Assembly (NCBI GenBank): GCA_016219875.1
Contig: JACRJZ010000116.1
Span: 1 to 64,000, forward strand
Length of the DNA: 64,000 bases
DNA from: Verrucomicrobiota bacterium
GTDB lineage: Bacteria > Verrucomicrobiota > Verrucomicrobiia > Limisphaerales > JACRJZ01
Direction: 5' to 3'
The position numbers and the translations under genes were made by a program. The notes under the pieces were generated by a model that saw nothing but the letters and a program-made list of their open reading frames with translations, did no database searches and was not told the DNA's origin. Below, piece by piece: positions 35,949-45,000 of this stretch (position 1 is its first letter; each line of letters opens with the position of its first letter).

Positions 35949-37025
35949 TCACGGCCCGCGCAGCCGGAAGAAGTGGTGGCCCAGTGGAGGAGCGTTGGTG
36001 AAGGTCATGCACAGCCTGCCGTCGTGGCTTGGATACGGCGGCGGGATTTGCGCCCACGGAACTGGCGTGGAGGTCAGCACGTTGGCCTGTTCCAACACCC
36101 AGCCTTCGGCAGACGCGGGCCAGGACACGACGATCGTATTCGTCGGAGTGGCGAGGATGGAGAGCACCGGTGCGCTGAAGGTCACCCGGAGCACGTGATT
36201 GGTCTGAACATCGAACAGGCAGAACGTGGTGCCGTTGGTCTGGACCCGCTGGCCATCCAGCCACCACACCTCCACCTCCGAGCCGGCGGCCGGGGTGGCG
36301 GTGAACGTCTGGTTGTCATCGTAGGGCACGGCCACGGCGCCGGCCGGGGTGAGACTGCCACACGAACCGGCGCTGGCGTCGATCGTGTAAACGTCAATCG
36401 CGAACCACACCTTCACCCGCCGCACGGCTTGAACGTCCGTCAGGGTGAACTCACTCCCGCCGGTCTGTGCCACAACGTCATCAACCGTCCACGCCTCGAC
36501 ATGGAAATGCGGATCGGGCGTCGCGGTGAACGTCACATCGTCATTCCAGCCAATCTGGAGCCAGCCCATATTGCCGGTGGGCGTCACGCTGCCCCACCCT
36601 CGGCTCTCCACATACACCCCGTTCGTGATCCGCTGGAACTGGACGTAGATGTCCACGTCCCTGTCGCCAAAGGCAAAGTGTTGCTCGAGGATGCCGCCCC
36701 AGCCAGCACAGGCTCCGTCCACGTACCAGTCTTCGACTTCGTAACCGAGGTCAGGGAAGGCCCGAACGTCCATATCTGTGTTTGCCCAAACAAACACCCC
36801 CTGGGGGCTGAGATGGCCGTTCGTGCTGCAGAGAACGCTGACGACAATTGTGTCGTCGTCGCCAGCGGCCGGGCACGGCGCCAATCCGGCCGCCAGCAGG
36901 AGCGCGAAGAGACGCGTGCTTTGCGATCGGCAAAGGCGCCAAAAGGCCTGCCGAAAGCTTGTCTCGTGGCCAAGCCGGGGGGACGTGAACTGGCTGGGCG
37001 ATTCCAGGCGATTGGAGGTTTTCAT
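35949..37025 (-). CDS. Secreted InlB-like beta-repeat protein
   Basis: ATG 37025 is the likely start (358 residues; a longer frame would include the palindrome upstream). A signal peptide (LFALLLAAGLAPCPAAG) is preceded by a basic region. The body has divergent beta repeats with WGSVTPTGN, DVTFTATPDPHFHVEAWTVD, CGSLTPAGAVAVPYDDNQTF and TATPAAGSEVEVWWLDGQ, resembling bacterial InlB B-repeat-like units. A C-terminal ~75-residue module (IVVSWPASAEGWVLEQAN) ends HHFFRLRGP and is shared with the neighbouring exoprotein. The function is unknown, probably cell-surface. Confidence 0.75.
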   Translation of the reverse strand: MKTSNRLESPSQFTSPRLGHETSFRQAFWRLCRSQSTRLFALLLAAGLAPCPAAGDDDTIVVSVLCSTNGHLSPQGVFVWANTDMDVRAFPDLGYEVEDWYVDGACAGWGGILEQHFAFGDRDVDIYVQFQRITNGVYVESRGWGSVTPTGNMGWLQIGWNDDVTFTATPDPHFHVEAWTVDDVVAQTGGSEFTLTDVQAVRRVKVWFAIDVYTIDASAGSCGSLTPAGAVAVPYDDNQTFTATPAAGSEVEVWWLDGQRVQTNGTTFCLFDVQTNHVLRVTFSAPVLSILATPTNTIVVSWPASAEGWVLEQANVLTSTPVPWAQIPPPYPSHDGRLCMTFTNAPPLGHHFFRLRGP

Positions 37026-37044
37026 GGGAGCTTCTTTCAAAACC

Positions 37045-37109
37045 GTAGCAGCCGACGTGAGGAGGCTCTGTTTCCGTTGGGGTTTGAGCCTCCTCACGTC
37101 GGCTGCTAC
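37045..37109. repeat. Long palindromic element, copy 4
   Basis: Arms 37045-37068 and 37086-37109 are perfect 24-nt inverted repeats; the 17-nt loop (TGTTTCCGTTGGGGTTT) resembles copy 1. TTTCAAAACC before and GGGGTTTTGAAA after extend the stem. It lies in the spacer between two same-strand exoprotein genes. Confidence 0.93.
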
Positions 37110-37156
37110 GGGGTTTTGAAATCGCCTCATGGGATGCGGTTTTTCCGAACGTGAAC

Positions 37157-37702
37157 TCACGGTTTTTTCAGCCGGAAGAAGACATTGCCAGTCTCCGGCG
37201 TGAACGGGTAGGAGACCGAGATCGTGGTGGCGTTCGTTTGACACGGCCGCTGCACGTGAGGCCAGGGACCGGGCGCGCTGGTGATCTCATCGGTGTGCTC
37301 CAACACCCAACCCTCGGCGGGTCTGGGCCAGGAGATGACGACGGTGTTTGGAGCGGGGCAGGTAATCATGAGTTTGGGCGCGTTGGTGTCCGTGACCACC
37401 GCGGCAATGAGGCCCCAGAACCCGCCTTCAAGGGTGAAGTTGCCGCCGCTCATCGTGCCAGCGTCGGGTTGGCCGATGGTGCCGCTCAGAGAGTAAACGC
37501 CGCCGGTGCTCGCGCCACCACCGTCATCGATGGTGAACCAATCAACTGAGTAAGACTGCGCCTGAACAAACGTGGTCAGCGCGGTCAAGAGCGCGAAGAC
37601 CACCTTGTTTGACTGGAGGAATAGAAAGGGAAAAGAACTCAGGGCTGCCGGGCTGTAGTGCCCATGCCCCACGTTCTGGGGTTTGAGTTGGAATGCTTTC
37701 AT
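37157..37702 (-). CDS. Small secreted protein with shared C-terminal module
   Basis: The 181-residue protein has a signal peptide (VVFALLTALTTFVQAQ) preceded by a long polar leader. After cleavage it begins SYSVDWFTIDDGGGASTGGV followed by GQPDAGTMSGGNFTLEGGFW, a short pattern that I recognise from Verrucomicrobial exported proteins. The C-terminal module (NTVVISWPRPAEGWVLEHTD, ending NVFFRLKKP) is shared with the InlB-like gene downstream. The function is unknown. Confidence 0.7.
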   Translation of the reverse strand: MKAFQLKPQNVGHGHYSPAALSSFPFLFLQSNKVVFALLTALTTFVQAQSYSVDWFTIDDGGGASTGGVYSLSGTIGQPDAGTMSGGNFTLEGGFWGLIAAVVTDTNAPKLMITCPAPNTVVISWPRPAEGWVLEHTDEITSAPGPWPHVQRPCQTNATTISVSYPFTPETGNVFFRLKKP

Positions 37703-37730
37703 TAGGCCTGAAGGGTTTCAGAATGGAAGG

Positions 37731-39338
37731 TCATTGAGGTCGGATCGCAACGTTCCAGCCTTTCAGCGTCAACGGCCGGGTAATCCTCATCCCGCTCGCG
37801 GCCACGGGATTCACCGACCCCGCCTTGAAAATGAGCGTGGCGTTGTCGGGTGCCAGCTCGATCGCTTGGGCCAAGGTGGTGTACGGGCTGGCCGGTCCGC
37901 CCGTGCCCGGAAAGGTGAATCCGCCCACGAACTTCACGACATCTTTTGGGGCGATGTTCTTGATGTAATTCTGACCGTCGGGAAACGGCATCGCGTCGCA
38001 CGAATACCAGCCGTCCGAGCTGCCGCCCCAGCCGAGGTTGATCCTGAATTGCCGGTTCGGATCGGTGCCCATATTATAGCCGTAGGCCACCCAATCGTGA
38101 CCACTCCCGCCGTTCCATCCATCCATTTGGATCGGACGCAGCCACTGAATCTCCAGCGTCATTTCATCGATGTTCTTGCCGGCCGGAGGGACGCCGACGA
38201 CCTCGGGAGCATAGAAGAAGTTGTTGCGCAGAGCGGTGGCTGCGTTGCCGACACAGCCTGCCGTCATGGTTGGCGCGTAGCCCATCGAGGCGGCGGCGCC
38301 CGCTCTCCAACAAAAGTCCGCCACCGCCTCATCTCCGGAATCAGCAGGATCTGCATGCGCATCCCCGATGAGACCCCAGTTGATCGGCACGCTCAGGTCA
38401 CACGCGTGGGTGTTGGTGTGAAGGGGGAGTCGGTGGATGAGATTGTCGATGGCCAAGCGGTAGGCCGTGGTGGACCCGGCGATGTCTTTTGCGGAGTTCT
38501 TGATGCTGTCGTCCCAGTAGCCATTCATCAGCAGCAAGCCGCCACTGAGGTTGGTCCAGCGGAGCTTGTTCGGATCCCACGAATTGACCGTGGCGGGGGC
38601 GGAGGCTGACGCCAAGGGCCAGTAGTCCCAATCGGTCCGAGCCCGGTACTGAACCACGACGTTGCTGATGCCCTGGCCCTGCGCCGGCCATTTCCAGTAG
38701 TACATGATCTGGGCCATTGCCAAAGCCACGCAGCCGACCAGTGTCCGCTCGTTTTGCGGGGACGACGCAACAGCCGGGCAACGCTGGTTGTAGGGATGGC
38801 CCTGATGCCAATGCGAGGTCAACGGCAGCGTCATCATCGTGGGCGCGGCCTTCGGAGCGCTGGCGACAGGACAGCGTCCCGCGAGCAGTTCCTGCCAGTC
38901 GGCGGAGCGGGCTTTCGCCAGCTTTTCCATCTCGGAATTGACGGGACCTTTCTGCGTTAAGGCCTGTTCCAGACGCGCTCCAATCTCAAACAGAATCGTC
39001 TGCAGGCCCGGGTTGGCCGGATCGAACCGGCCTTGCGGGCTGTAGAAGTACACCGGCAGAAGAAGGTCATCCGCGCCACAGAGGCAGAAGCCTTCGGTTT
39101 TTAGGTGCGCGATGTAACCGACGGTCCGCTTGTCAACGACCTGGGCGTCCAGGCGTGCAATCACCGCGTCCGGTCGCGCCTCGGCGGTGACCTGCCGGAC
39201 CCAAGTCTCGACCGCGGCACGAACCTGCGGTTCGGTCAGCGGCGCCGCCGACGACGCGACGGGGAGGAGCAGGGCGCACAGCGGGAGCGCGAGGCTAAGA
39301 GTGCCCCAGCCATGGCTGGGAGGGATCGATAATTTCAT
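37731..39338 (-). CDS. Peptidase family C10 (streptopain-like) with C-terminal beta-helix tail
   Basis: The 535-residue protein has a signal peptide (LSLALPLCALLLPVASSA) and an N-terminal inhibitory propeptide (PLTEPQVRAAVETWVRQV to about residue 180). The catalytic domain has the Cys motif TLVGCVALAMAQIMYYWKWP and the His motif GSGHDWVAYGYN, with a following FRINLGWGGSSDGWYS, all as in C10 peptidases. The last ~70 residues (PYTTLAQAIELAPDNATLIF) look like a short beta-helix or anchoring tail. It is most likely a secreted cysteine protease activated by cleavage of its propeptide. Confidence 0.88.
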   Translation of the reverse strand: MKLSIPPSHGWGTLSLALPLCALLLPVASSAAPLTEPQVRAAVETWVRQVTAEARPDAVIARLDAQVVDKRTVGYIAHLKTEGFCLCGADDLLLPVYFYSPQGRFDPANPGLQTILFEIGARLEQALTQKGPVNSEMEKLAKARSADWQELLAGRCPVASAPKAAPTMMTLPLTSHWHQGHPYNQRCPAVASSPQNERTLVGCVALAMAQIMYYWKWPAQGQGISNVVVQYRARTDWDYWPLASASAPATVNSWDPNKLRWTNLSGGLLLMNGYWDDSIKNSAKDIAGSTTAYRLAIDNLIHRLPLHTNTHACDLSVPINWGLIGDAHADPADSGDEAVADFCWRAGAAASMGYAPTMTAGCVGNAATALRNNFFYAPEVVGVPPAGKNIDEMTLEIQWLRPIQMDGWNGGSGHDWVAYGYNMGTDPNRQFRINLGWGGSSDGWYSCDAMPFPDGQNYIKNIAPKDVVKFVGGFTFPGTGGPASPYTTLAQAIELAPDNATLIFKAGSVNPVAASGMRITRPLTLKGWNVAIRPQ

Positions 39339-39352
39339 GGCACGCCTCCGTT

Positions 39353-41926
39353 TTACTGAAGGGTGACCAGCACGAGCACCAACCCGCGGCCGGATTCCAA
39401 GCGGGTCATGGCCTTGCCCAACGTGGCGCCGCCAGCTTTGGCGCGATCCATCACCTTCATGGCGTGCCCCGGCGTGTCGCTGGTGGTCAACAGATCGCCC
39501 GGCTGCACCGCCCCGCCTGCTTCAGCGTCCACCCAGCAATAGACACGCCCGGACAGAGCCACCGGGTGCGAGCCACTGGCGGAAGATCCCTCCTGGGTGA
39601 GGGTCAGTCCCGGATTCACGCCGCCCGCGCCGCTCACGATCCCCGCCACGGTCGAATCGTAGGCCCGCGTGGCGAGACGCAACTGGCCCGGCCGATCCGC
39701 ATCAATGCACATCACGTAGCCCGGACGAACCTCGCCTTCGGACACGTCGAAGGGCTCCGCGATATCCGACCCGCCCAGGATTTGGAGCACATTCACCGCC
39801 GCCACACCGTTGACGCTCAGGTTGCCATGCACGATCAGGCCGCTACTGTCCACCGCCAATCTCGTTGCGCCCGCCGTATAGTCATACAGGTAGAAGTTCT
39901 CCCGGCCGACGGCGGTCCAGCCTGTTCCCAGACCCCAGTTACCGGCCCCCGCAGCCGAGCTGGTTACCCGCACCTCCGGCACGTCGTGGTATATCTGAAG
40001 CGCGCATCCGGGCTCGGCCGTGCCGATGCCGACGTTGCCATCGTTGGCGATGGTCATGCGCTTGTTAAAACCCGTGTAGAAATCCAGTCCATGCTGGCCG
40101 GGGCCGGCGGTGCGTTTGGAGGACAGGCCCTCGCCGCTGCCGGGGCCGAAGATCAAACCCGGAGTCAGGGCGCCGACGTTGGTGCCGTGCGGGTCCATGA
40201 TGACGTTTCCCTCGTAGTTCCAGCCGAGCGCCAGTTTCGGACCGGTACACGCCGTGCCCAGCCCACCGCCCGCGCAACCGAAGAGCACCGGTCCATCCAC
40301 GTTTAGTCCGCCAAAGGACTTGCCGCTGCCATACCAGCCCAAACCGTGATTGCGATCCGCGCCGCCGCGCAGGAACAGGTCATGGTCGTTGAGGTGCATG
40401 TCGCCCTCCAGGTCCAGCAGCGCGTCTTGCGGCGTCGCCGTGCCGATGCCGACACTGCCGAAGCTGGCCGGCGTGTTGGTGCCGCTGATGAAGGCGTCGG
40501 CGCGCACGGTTCCGACGACATGCAACGGAGCCTGAGGGTTGTTGGTGCCGATGCCGACTCTCCCGACGTTGAAGAAGAAGCGCGACGCGCGCAATTCCAT
40601 CGTGTCATCCGCTCCGTTTTCGCCGAGATACACGTAACCCAACCCATCCGAACGGAGGTCGCCGAAATGGATCAGCTTCGGGTCGCCGTTGTTCACGTAG
40701 CCGCCGATGTGAATGTTGCCTCCGGCGTGGTTGGTGCCGGTGCCGTCGGCGACGTCCAGGGCCTTGCGTGGCGTGGTGGTGCCGATGCCCACGCCGCCGG
40801 AGGCCCGGATGAGAAACTGGTTGCTGCCGGAGGAAGCGAAGTCTGCATTGGTGGAGTCCGCCCAGACGAAGGTGCCGTTGTGCAGGGCCTTGGCCCGCTG
40901 GCCTGCCGCCAGGCTGTAGGCGCCGCTCACCGTATTGCTGTGGCCGCCGGGGATCGTGGCGCACACCGCGTTGCTGGAGATGGTATTGCCCTTCCCGCCC
41001 GCAATGGTGCCGTAGTCGGCGTTCACGGCGTTGCGTTCGTTGACGGGCTGCAACGGGGGCAAGGACGGCAGATAGCGGCCACCGCCGCCGATCGCCGCGC
41101 CGGCCACGTCGGCCGCCACTGAATTGTAGGACGAACCCGCGATGATGTTGTCCGTGTTGAATCCCGGTTCGAGACGCAGCGCGGTGCGATTGTTCACGCC
41201 CAGGCACAGCGGTTGGTCATCCGCCGTGCCGAGGAAGTGCGTGCCCGGCGTTGTGCCGGTGTTGCCGCCCAGGTGCCAGTCGGTGGGAGAGGCCAGGGTC
41301 AGGGTCTGGCCGCTGGGCGTGAGCGTGAGGTTGGCCCCGGCAGCCAGAGACACGTCGTCCTTCAGCGAGTTCAGGCTCTTGACGACCTGGCCGGAAGCGA
41401 TTTTGGCGGCGGTGACCGCGCCGTTCTGCAGGCCGGCGCTGGCGATGGCGTTCGGGGCTACGGCGTTGGCGGTGGTGGCCGTGGTCGCGGTGCTGGCCGT
41501 GCTGGCCACGCCTGCCGTCGCGGCTGAGCCAGCGGTGGTGGCGTAGATGGCGCCGGGCGTTGGGGTGAGGGCCTGCCGCGGGGTGAGTGCGGTGAAGTTG
41601 GCAGCGCCGTTGGTCTTCACGGAAACGCCCAGCCAGCGGGCCTCGCCGGGAAAGACGTTGCCGAAATCGAGCGTGATCGTGAACGAGCCGTTGGTGACGC
41701 CGAGGGCCGGCCGGCTCACCGTGGAGCCGACTTGCGCGCCGCCGCTCAGCGAATCGTAGAGGGCAAACTGGAAATCGTAGGTTCCAGAGGCCGCATTCGT
41801 GCCGGCAGACAACCTGCCCTGGTAAGTAAAGGCCGTGCCCAGCAGCGCGGCGTGGAGGGTGGTTGTTAGATTGACTGCGAAACACCCGGCCGCCAGGAGT
41901 GAATGGAACAGGACTTTGTTTTTCAT
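39353..41926 (-). CDS. Tail-fibre/YadA-head-like exoprotein with GIGT repeats
   Basis: ATG 41926 is used (857 residues); GTG 41941 gives five more. After a signal peptide there is a beta domain (FTYQGRLSAGTNAASGTYDF), a low-complexity Ala/Thr region, then collagen-like head repeats (TIAGGKGNTISSNAVCATIP, GGHSNTVSGAYSLAAGQRAK, FVWADSTNADF) typical of trimeric YadA heads, then several tail-fibre motifs (VGIGTTTPRKALDVADGTG, VGIGTNNPQAPLHVVGTVRA, VGIGTAEPGCALQIYHDVPE). The last ~150 residues (GGSDIAEPFDVSEGEVRPGY to DLLTTSDTPGHAMKV) resemble the chaperone-like G2 peptidase end of phage fibres. Surface attachment is likely. Confidence 0.8.
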   Translation of the reverse strand: MKNKVLFHSLLAAGCFAVNLTTTLHAALLGTAFTYQGRLSAGTNAASGTYDFQFALYDSLSGGAQVGSTVSRPALGVTNGSFTITLDFGNVFPGEARWLGVSVKTNGAANFTALTPRQALTPTPGAIYATTAGSAATAGVASTASTATTATTANAVAPNAIASAGLQNGAVTAAKIASGQVVKSLNSLKDDVSLAAGANLTLTPSGQTLTLASPTDWHLGGNTGTTPGTHFLGTADDQPLCLGVNNRTALRLEPGFNTDNIIAGSSYNSVAADVAGAAIGGGGRYLPSLPPLQPVNERNAVNADYGTIAGGKGNTISSNAVCATIPGGHSNTVSGAYSLAAGQRAKALHNGTFVWADSTNADFASSGSNQFLIRASGGVGIGTTTPRKALDVADGTGTNHAGGNIHIGGYVNNGDPKLIHFGDLRSDGLGYVYLGENGADDTMELRASRFFFNVGRVGIGTNNPQAPLHVVGTVRADAFISGTNTPASFGSVGIGTATPQDALLDLEGDMHLNDHDLFLRGGADRNHGLGWYGSGKSFGGLNVDGPVLFGCAGGGLGTACTGPKLALGWNYEGNVIMDPHGTNVGALTPGLIFGPGSGEGLSSKRTAGPGQHGLDFYTGFNKRMTIANDGNVGIGTAEPGCALQIYHDVPEVRVTSSAAGAGNWGLGTGWTAVGRENFYLYDYTAGATRLAVDSSGLIVHGNLSVNGVAAVNVLQILGGSDIAEPFDVSEGEVRPGYVMCIDADRPGQLRLATRAYDSTVAGIVSGAGGVNPGLTLTQEGSSASGSHPVALSGRVYCWVDAEAGGAVQPGDLLTTSDTPGHAMKVMDRAKAGGATLGKAMTRLESGRGLVLVLVTLQ

Positions 41927-42036
41927 GGGTTTCGTGCTCACGCGTTCATTGCGTTCACCGGGTACAACAGGAACGCCAGCCGAAGATGACGCGGGTTTTA
42001 GAGGATATTTGGCGCCGCCGACCGAGATCGGCAGAA

Positions 42037-42069
42037 GGTAGGGCGCGCAGGGGACTGACGCGCCCTACC
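42037..42069. terminator. Hairpin downstream of the Ser/Thr kinase gene
   Basis: GGTAGGGCGCG (42037-42047) pairs perfectly with CGCGCCCTACC (42059-42069), with an 11-nt loop. It sits six bases after the kinase stop (42075, minus strand) and before the next gene, but has no obvious U tract. It may be a terminator or a copy of a small dispersed palindrome. Confidence 0.55.
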
Positions 42070-42074
42070 AGGAC

Positions 42075-45000
42075 TTACCAATCCAAGCCCAGACTTGTGA
42101 GTTTGCGGCGGATGCCAGCGAGGTCCCAAACGAATAGTTCGCGCGTGGTGGCGCTGACGGCGGCCAGATGGGCGCCGTCGGGACTGAACGTGAGGTCTTG
42201 CACGGCGAAAGCGTTGGGCGTTTCAAGCGACGCGTGGGCGGTGCCGGTTTCGGGATTCAGCAGCCGGATGAGTTTGTTCGCATCGCGCAGCGCCAGCACG
42301 TCCCCCGTGGGCGACCAAGCCATCTCCGAGAGGCTGTCGGTCACGGCGCGGCTCCAGACCGGTTGCCAGTTCGCAGCGTCGTAAAGCTTCAGGAAAGGTC
42401 CCCACGACACGGCCAGGCGGCGTCCATCCGGTGAAAACGCGACCAGGCCAAACAAAGCCTTGTCTTCGCGGAGCGTGAAACGCTTCTGGAGGTTCGTCTG
42501 GCCGGAGAGCAATTCCCAGATGACAACTTCCTTTTGGTGCCAGCCGCCGGTGGCCAACCAGCGGTTGTCCGGGCTGAAGGAAGCGTAACTGCACGGGCCG
42601 GTGCGCGCGCGGGCCGCTTCGGTGCCCGTTTCCGTGTGGAGAACACGGCAATTGCCATCGCCAGGGGGCACGGCCAGCAAGCGTCGGTCGGCTGAAATCG
42701 AACACGCGCTGGGCAAAGCGCGCGGGTCGATCGTGCGAGGCGGTGTGGGCTGCCAGGTGATTGGCTCCTGGCCGTCGTCGAGCGCGCCACAGAGCAGGCC
42801 CTTGTCGCCGGCCGCCCAAAGCTGGCCGCGGCTGTCGAAGCTCAGGGATCGAACCAACTCGCCCCACCCAGCGGCCAGGCCCAGCTCGCGTCCCGTCCTG
42901 AACTCGAAGCCGCGCACGCCCGTGCCGTCGGCGAAGACCAGCCAGCGCCCGTCCGGGTGGAAGGCGGCGGTCCTCTTGGCGGCGTGCGCTTCATTGCGGC
43001 CCAAGGTGCGGACGGGAACGCCATGCGCCAGTTCACAAAGCTCAAAGCCGCCAATCGACCCACCTAGCACAACAAACCGGTCGCCCGCGGGCGAGAACTT
43101 CGGATGAAAGCGTCCTCCCGCCAGGAAGAGCAGGCGCTGTCCGGAGGCAACACTCCACACCATCAAGCCGTCGTGGCCGCCGCTGACCAGCAGCGTGCCA
43201 TCCGGATGGAATGCCACGCCGTGGGGTTCCTCAGCGTGACCTGTGAGGGGGTGAAGCAGCTTGCCGGAGAGCGCATCCCACAGCCGCACTTGACGGTCAT
43301 ACGCCGTCGCGGCCAACCGGCGGCTGTCCGGGTGCCAGGCGAGGGAGGCGACCTCCATTCCCGGATGAGGCAGCATCGAGATCGACTCTCCAGTCCGCAC
43401 CTCGACGACAACGATGGAGGATCTCGAGTCGGTGCTCACCGCCAGCGCACGGCCGTCCGGGCTGTAGGCCACGAGGCGAGGCCACTTCGGCACCGCGACG
43501 GTGCGAACGATTCGGCCGGTAGCGGCTTCGACAATGTTGACGGTCTCCCGGCCATCGGCCACGGCCACGAGCGGTTCGGTGGGATGAAAGCCCGAGCAGT
43601 TCATCTCTCCGGCCGCAGGAAGCGTGGCGGTCACGGCGCGCCGATTGAGATCCCAGAGGCGAACCCGGTTGTCGGTGTAGCCCACGGCGAGCCACTGGTT
43701 GGAGGGGCTGAAGAGGATCGTGTGCTTGATCTTCGCGCCCACAGGCGGCAGACGGAACAACTCGCGCTCATCGCTCAACTGGCGGACGCTCACCGCGCCG
43801 TCGGGCAGACTCGTCGCGTAGCGGTCCCACTCACCATTTGAAACTGCGGTAGTGCCGTCGCTGCCCGGTACCAGGACTTGCCGCACCGACCGCACATCGG
43901 TGAGCGCCAGGCAGGCGATGGCTTCGTCGCGCAGGTCGGACCCGTTGCGGATGGCGGCGGCTTTCGCCAGGATTTCCAGCGAGTGAAAGCGCCGGCCTGG
44001 CTCGGTGGTGAGGCGGTTGGCGTGGGCTTGGGCGAGGTAGGCGTCGCGGAGCTTTTCGGTCACGTTGTGTTCGGCGCGCACCGCCCGCCGCAACGCCAGT
44101 GTGAGCGCGCCGGTGCCGGCCACGACCGACACGAGCATCGCGGCCACGAGCGAGGCGACGAGCGGCTTGCGTCGGACCCATTTCGCCAACCGCTGGAACG
44201 TTGTGGTCGGCCGGGCGAGGATGGGCTCTTGGCGGAGCCAGCGGTCGAGGTCATCGGCCAACGCTTCGGCGGAGTGGTAGCGGCGTTCGGGGTCTTTCTC
44301 CAGGCACTTGAGGCAGATGGTTTCCAGGTCCTGGTCGATGGGGCTGGTTGTTTTGCGTCGGACGGGTCCGACTCGTCCGACCGGTCCGAGGGCTTCCGAA
44401 GGCGGCACGGGCTCTTCCTCGATCACCTTCTTCAGCACGCCCAGCGGCGTATCGGCTTGAAACGCCGGCCGACCGGTCAGCAAGTAGTAGAGCACCGCGC
44501 CCAGGCTGTAGATGTCGGTGGCGGTGGTCAGGTCTTTGCGGCCTTGCGCCTGTTCCGGCGACATGTAGTGCGGCGTGCCGAGGACCGCTTCGGAGCGCGT
44601 GAGGTCGAGGGCCGAATCCACCTGCTTGGCCAGGCCGAAGTCCGTCACGTGCGGCTCGCCTTGGGCATCGAGAAGGATGTTCCCCGGCTTGAGATCGCGA
44701 TGCAGGATGCCGCGCTGATGGGCGTGGTGGACGGCGCGGGCGACTTTGGCCAGGAGATTTGCGGCGTCACCCGGGTCGTAGCAGCCGACGTGAGGAGGCT
44801 CCAACTTCGCCGTTGAGGGTTGAGAGTTGAGGGTTGAGAGTCTGGAGGTTTGAGCCTCCTCACGTCGGCTGCTACCAGGAAGCCGCTGCGCCAGGCTCTG
44901 GCCCTCGACCAACTGCATGGCGAAATACTGCTGGCCCTGGTGCTCGCCCACTTCGTAGATGGCCACGATGTTCGGGTGGTCCAGCTTGGCGGCGGCTTGG

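Noticed and set aside
37026..37244. N-terminal extension of the InlB-like gene through palindrome copy 4
   Set aside because: It would overlap the neighbouring gene's 3' end and would place the signal peptide far inside the protein.
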